Positions 32,982 to 35,226 of a stretch of 35,226 nt of DNA are shown here, piece after piece. The stretch spans positions 1 to 35,226 of the forward strand of contig NZ_JAMOIE010000051.1 in assembly GCF_024448935.1 (NCBI RefSeq), in the 5' to 3' direction. A program made the position numbers and the translations under genes. The notes beneath the pieces were generated by a model, which was not told the origin of the DNA, did no database searches, and saw nothing but the letters and a program-made list of their open reading frames with translations. This DNA is from Stutzerimonas stutzeri (lineage in GTDB: Bacteria > Pseudomonadota > Gammaproteobacteria > Pseudomonadales > Pseudomonadaceae). Each line of letters opens with the position of its first letter. Within the stretch, counting starts at the first letter, position 1.

Positions 32982-33005
32982 GTGATAAATATCAAGCTCT
33001 TAAAC

Positions 33006-33033
33006 AAAAAAGCCGACCAATGGTCGGCTTTTT
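33006..33033 (-). terminator. Hairpin terminator after the 111-aa gene (bidirectional)
   Basis: Arms agccgacca and tggtcggct with a one-base centre, flanked by A's on the left and T's on the right. It lies 18 bp after the end of the minus-strand gene and can also stop readthrough from dotA. Confidence 0.8.
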
Positions 33034-33051
33034 CCTTTCAGGGCCCTGGCA

Positions 33052-33387
33052 TCACAAAGGCCGGATGCTCCAGTCGCCCTCATTGAGGGCATAACCTTTG
33101 GCCTTCAGATTCTGGGACAGGTAACGAGTACGAAGCGAGTCACGCGCCTCTTTGCTGAGCAAAGGGGAGCTAGCCTCGCCGCGCTGCAGGGCATCAAGAG
33201 CGAGCTGCAGGATGTAGTTATTCGCCTCCTGCAGCGCAGTCAGGAAAACATTCTGCTGGTTCGCGTGGTCAAGCTTGCGCTGGAGCATGCCCGCGTGCGC
33301 TTGCCAGCTGCGCTCAGCTCCAGCCTCTTGCTGGCCCTGCCAGAAGCGGTTGGTCATTACCCCGCCGAGAAGATCCAGACCAGACAT
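33052..33387 (-). CDS. Hypothetical helical protein
   Basis: A 111-aa soluble protein with a long predicted helix (GMLQRKLDHANQQNVFLTAL) rich in Gln, Asn and Leu. No membrane segment or signal peptide was seen and no family was recognised. GGAGGTGC precedes ATG 33387, a strong ribosome-binding site. It is divergent from the xre-rci pair and is a single-gene unit closed by a terminator. Confidence 0.72.
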   Translation of the reverse strand: MSGLDLLGGVMTNRFWQGQQEAGAERSWQAHAGMLQRKLDHANQQNVFLTALQEANNYILQLALDALQRGEASSPLLSKEARDSLRTRYLSQNLKAKGYALNEGDWSIRPL

Positions 33388-33482
33388 GAGGCACCTCCCT
33401 CCGAAACGACTTCCGTTGTACCAAATGATTTGAACTATACGCTGGCCGCAGCGGCTGTCAAACGATCCGACGACTCTTGTCC

Positions 33483-33501
33483 GCAGACGACAATAGTCTG
33501 C
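33483..33501. promoter_or_regulatory. Inverted repeat upstream of xre (candidate operator 1)
   Basis: Arms gcagac and gtctgc are separated by seven bases. It lies 39 bp before the XRE start in the divergent region 33388-33539, which otherwise holds no gene. Confidence 0.45.
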
Positions 33502-33512
33502 AGAACGAAAAT

Positions 33513-33536
33513 CCTGACCTTTGTTTATAGGTCAGG
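33513..33536. promoter_or_regulatory. Inverted repeat directly before the xre start (candidate operator 2 or RNA switch)
   Basis: Perfect 8-bp arms cctgacct and aggtcagg with an 8-base AT-rich centre (ttgtttat). It ends three bases before the TTG start and includes the only AGG-rich ribosome-binding site, so protein binding would block transcription, and folding in RNA would hide the site. Confidence 0.55.
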
Positions 33537-33539
33537 TCG

Positions 33540-33821
33540 TTGAGCAAGGCAAAGAAGCCCCCTCTCAGCCATAACATCGCATTCGGACTTGTTGTGGCCG
33601 AGCTACGCCGAGGGCGTCGTATGTCGCAAGACAAGCTCAGTGAAGCCTCGAACTTCGACCGCACCTCCATCAGTCTGCTTGAGCGCGGCTTGCGCTCGCC
33701 GACTCTCGATACCGTCATCTGCCTCTGTCGCGCATTGGAAATCCCGTATAGCCAGCTCGCCGTGTTGATTGAGGCGAAGCTGGAACAACTGCATGCGCAA
33801 GAAAAACCTCAGCCTCGCTGA
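33540..33821 (+). CDS. XRE-family HTH regulator upstream of rci
   Basis: The product is 93 aa from a TTG start (MSKAKKPPLSHNIAFGLVVA). The XRE/Cro HTH covers about residues 12-70: LVVAELRRGRRMSQDKLSEA for helices 1-2, the recognition helix in FDRTSISLLERGLRSPTLDT, and LCRALEI. The C-terminal end is helical. It overlaps the recombinase gene by 29 bp, so both are likely made from one mRNA. Two inverted repeats upstream suggest autoregulation. Such a regulator could restrict recombinase level and thereby shufflon switching. Confidence 0.85.
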   Translation: MSKAKKPPLSHNIAFGLVVAELRRGRRMSQDKLSEASNFDRTSISLLERGLRSPTLDTVICLCRALEIPYSQLAVLIEAKLEQLHAQEKPQPR

Positions 33822-34962
33822 AGGCCTGGAACTCTACCGAAGCAAGATCTCAATCCTCAAGAAAGGTTACGCCCAGGAGAGCTATCGCATAACTCATATC
33901 CTGAGATCGCCGATCGCCGCAAAAACCATGCGGGAGATCTCCAGCCCGGACATTGCCGACTACCGTGACGATCGCCTCAAGCAGCTGAACCAAAGAACCG
34001 GCAAATCGATCTCGCCGGCGACGGTTCGCCTGGAAATGTCGTTGCTCTCCAACGTATTCGACATCGGCCGTATCGAGTGGGGCACCTGCGATGCAAACCC
34101 CGTGGCGAACGTGCGGAAGCCAAAGTCTCCCCCCGGCCGGGACCGTCGTCTCTTGGCGAGGGAAGAGCGTCTAATTCTTCGCTACTGCCATGGCCACCAA
34201 ACCCAAGAGCTCTACTCGATCGTCATCCTGGCCCTGGAGACCGCCATGCGCCAGGGAGAACTCCTCAAACTGGAGTGGGAGCACATCAACCTGCGGAACC
34301 GTATCGCCCACCTACCGGAGACCAAGAACGGATCCAAACGAGACGTCCCCTTGAGCATTAAAGCCAGGGACGCGCTGATCCGCCTCGGCGTTAAGTCGAA
34401 GGGCCGCGTCTTCAGCTACACGAGCAACGGCTTCAAATCGGCCTGGCGCATCATGATGATTCGCCTCGGCATCCAGGATCTGCACTTCCACGATCTGCGA
34501 CACGAAGCGTGCTCGCGCCTCTTCGAACTCGGCACCTTGGACGTGATGGAGATCGCGGCAATCAGCGGGCACAAGAGCCTCGCTATGTTGAAGAGATATA
34601 CCCATTTGAAGGCCTCGCGACTGGTTAAAAAGCTCGAAGGCAACAAACACCGCGGCCAGCAGGTGGTCATCAATCACCTGGTCCCGTACCCCGCCATAAC
34701 TCAGCAGACGCCCACAGGCGTTGTTGTCCGCGTCTTGGACTTCGAAGGAGTAGAAGGGCAAGGACTCACGCCGGAAATCGCGCTACAGAGCGCCCAGGAC
34801 GCCCTGCTGAGGCATCTCATGGTGGCCTTGCGTGACAAACGCCACGTACCAGCACCTGATCAGTACCTGGAACAGGTCGACGAGGCAGACATCATCATGC
34901 TGGATCCACTCTGCCTACTCTCAGAACAGTCAAAAGGGGGGGGTCACACTTTTTTGCAGTGA
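33793..34962 (+). CDS. rci: Shufflon-specific tyrosine recombinase Rci
   Basis: The 389-aa protein follows my memory of R64 Rci nearly throughout: RIEWGTCDANPVANVRKPK, GRDRRL, LALETAMRQGE, HLPETKNGSKRDVPLS, LHFHDLRHEACSRLFELG and VMEIAAISGHKSLAMLKRYT. Catalytic residues are Arg153, Lys178, His233, Arg236, His260 and Tyr269. It inverts DNA segments between sfx sites so that PilV gets different C-termini. A C-terminal extension after residue 290 is kept, as in R64, where it limits the enzyme to inversion. ATG 33793 is preferred (MRKKNLSLAEGLELY); a start 8 codons earlier is possible. An sfx site lies 57 bp after the stop. Confidence 0.93.
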   Translation: MRKKNLSLAEGLELYRSKISILKKGYAQESYRITHILRSPIAAKTMREISSPDIADYRDDRLKQLNQRTGKSISPATVRLEMSLLSNVFDIGRIEWGTCDANPVANVRKPKSPPGRDRRLLAREERLILRYCHGHQTQELYSIVILALETAMRQGELLKLEWEHINLRNRIAHLPETKNGSKRDVPLSIKARDALIRLGVKSKGRVFSYTSNGFKSAWRIMMIRLGIQDLHFHDLRHEACSRLFELGTLDVMEIAAISGHKSLAMLKRYTHLKASRLVKKLEGNKHRGQQVVINHLVPYPAITQQTPTGVVVRVLDFEGVEGQGLTPEIALQSAQDALLRHLMVALRDKRHVPAPDQYLEQVDEADIIMLDPLCLLSEQSKGGGHTFLQ

Positions 34963-35018
34963 TTGGGTGATCTTGAAAGTACGGGTAGCCAGGACAGACG
35001 CGGGATTCGGGCACTACA

Positions 35019-35037
35019 TTGCCAATCCGGGGTGTGG
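35019..35037 (+). repeat. sfx-type shufflon recombination site
   Basis: The 19 bases ttgccaatccggggtgtgg match the R64 sfx consensus as I recall it (GTGCCAATCCGGTNNGTGG) at 15 of 17 defined positions, including six of the seven core bases. Read on the plus strand it encodes CQSGVW, the junction typical of PilV. It is the rci-proximal border of the shufflon and points away from rci. Confidence 0.85.
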
Positions 35038-35208
35038 ACTTCCGCCTCGGGAGTAAAGCTCGGAGAAAAGGTAATCGGCGGTTACGTGTCCTATCACGAC
35101 TCGTCGAATTCAGGTGCTGCATATTGTCCGGAGGGAGCGGTTCTCATTGGCTTGATTAATGACAAAAGCCTCGATAGTTACCATATGGCTTGCCAAGTTC
35201 TGAAATAG
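35019..35208 (+). other. pilV: Alternative PilV C-terminal segment of the shufflon
   Basis: From the sfx site the frame reads C-QSGVWTSASGVKLGEKVIGG and ends MACQVLK at TAG 35206-35208, about 62 residues. It is a cassette without its own start: it is expressed only when inversion joins it to the constant N-terminal part of pilV, which is not in the window. PilV is the minor tip pilin (adhesin) of the thin pilus, and its variable end selects recipient lipopolysaccharide types in R64. A frame open back to 34963 has no ribosome-binding site and is not a gene. The late Cys is typical of such ends. Confidence 0.75.
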
Positions 35209-35210
35209 CT

Positions 35211-35226
35211 TTACATGCAAAACTGC
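35211..35226 (-). other. 3' end of an opposing PilV segment (cut by window edge)
   Basis: On the minus strand the last bases read Q-F-C-M and a TAA at 35211-35213, two bases after the plus-strand cassette ends. In R64 each shufflon segment carries two cassettes tail to tail, so this is probably the end of the partner. Only four codons are visible. Confidence 0.4.

Noticed and set aside
34963..35018. Reading the cassette as a free gene starting at TTG 34963
   Set aside because: No ribosome-binding site is present, and the sfx site and CQSGVW junction show that the coding part begins at the recombination site.
1..35226. CRISPR arrays, tRNA and rRNA genes
   Set aside because: No regularly spaced direct repeats, cloverleaf-like sequences or rRNA blocks were noticed by eye; a program run would be needed to exclude short or divergent cases.

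Overview
The window looks like part of a large, GC-rich, self-transmissible plasmid (or integrative conjugative element) of a Pseudomonas-type gammaproteobacterium. No rRNA, tRNA, core-metabolism or replication gene was seen. Codon use is GC-biased, and the content is a transposon, an antirestriction locus, a Dot/Icm-type (IVB, IncI-like) conjugation machine and a thin-pilus shufflon. A Pseudomonas megaplasmid is an inference; no replicon gene is here to prove it.

Left end (1-5862): the right part of a Tn3-family transposon resembling Tn5563. It holds the end of a PIN-domain toxin gene, a large tnpA split by a 1324-bp IS5-group insertion sequence with a CTAG target duplication, a GDCCVxC protein, and merP, merT and merR without merA. 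A probable 38-bp terminal repeat ends at about 5862, inside a plasmid gene that the transposon has truncated.

5863-8822: minus-strand genes for an antirestriction module: the truncated gene, an ArdC-like protein with a zincin motif, an unlisted 52-aa acidic gene just upstream of it, and a separate acidic protein.

8899-22543: one long minus-strand transfer operon of tightly overlapping genes. From its 5' end: two paralogous coiled-coil proteins, two small proteins, a type IA topoisomerase, a small membrane protein, an IcmS-like adaptor, an unknown helical protein, IcmV/TraX, a lytic transglycosylase, DotM/TrbA, a bitopic membrane protein, the coupling ATPase DotL/TrbC, a Tat-exported MepK-like peptidase and a DsbC/TrbB-like thiol isomerase.

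22711-24284: plus strand, a PilM-like thin-pilus protein and two unknown genes, closed by a terminator. 24384-30366: minus strand. An IcmW-like adaptor heads an operon with three exported proteins (two paralogous, possibly IcmX/TraW-like) and a YbjQ-like protein; after a terminator come four accessory genes including a nucleotidyltransferase-like protein. DotA/TraY (30679-32943) is transcribed divergently from icmW, which recalls the Legionella icmWX/icmV-dotA locus.

Right end (33052-35226): an unknown small gene, then divergently a XRE regulator and a clear homologue of the R64 shufflon recombinase Rci, followed by one sfx-type recombination site and an alternative PilV C-terminal segment. 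The window therefore ends inside a shufflon, which would switch the pilus-tip adhesin that selects recipients.

The most interesting point is that a conjugation system carries both IcmS-like and IcmW-like proteins together with a DotL that has a long C-terminal tail. In Legionella these adaptors dock effectors on DotL, and I know of no counterparts in the classical IncI plasmids.
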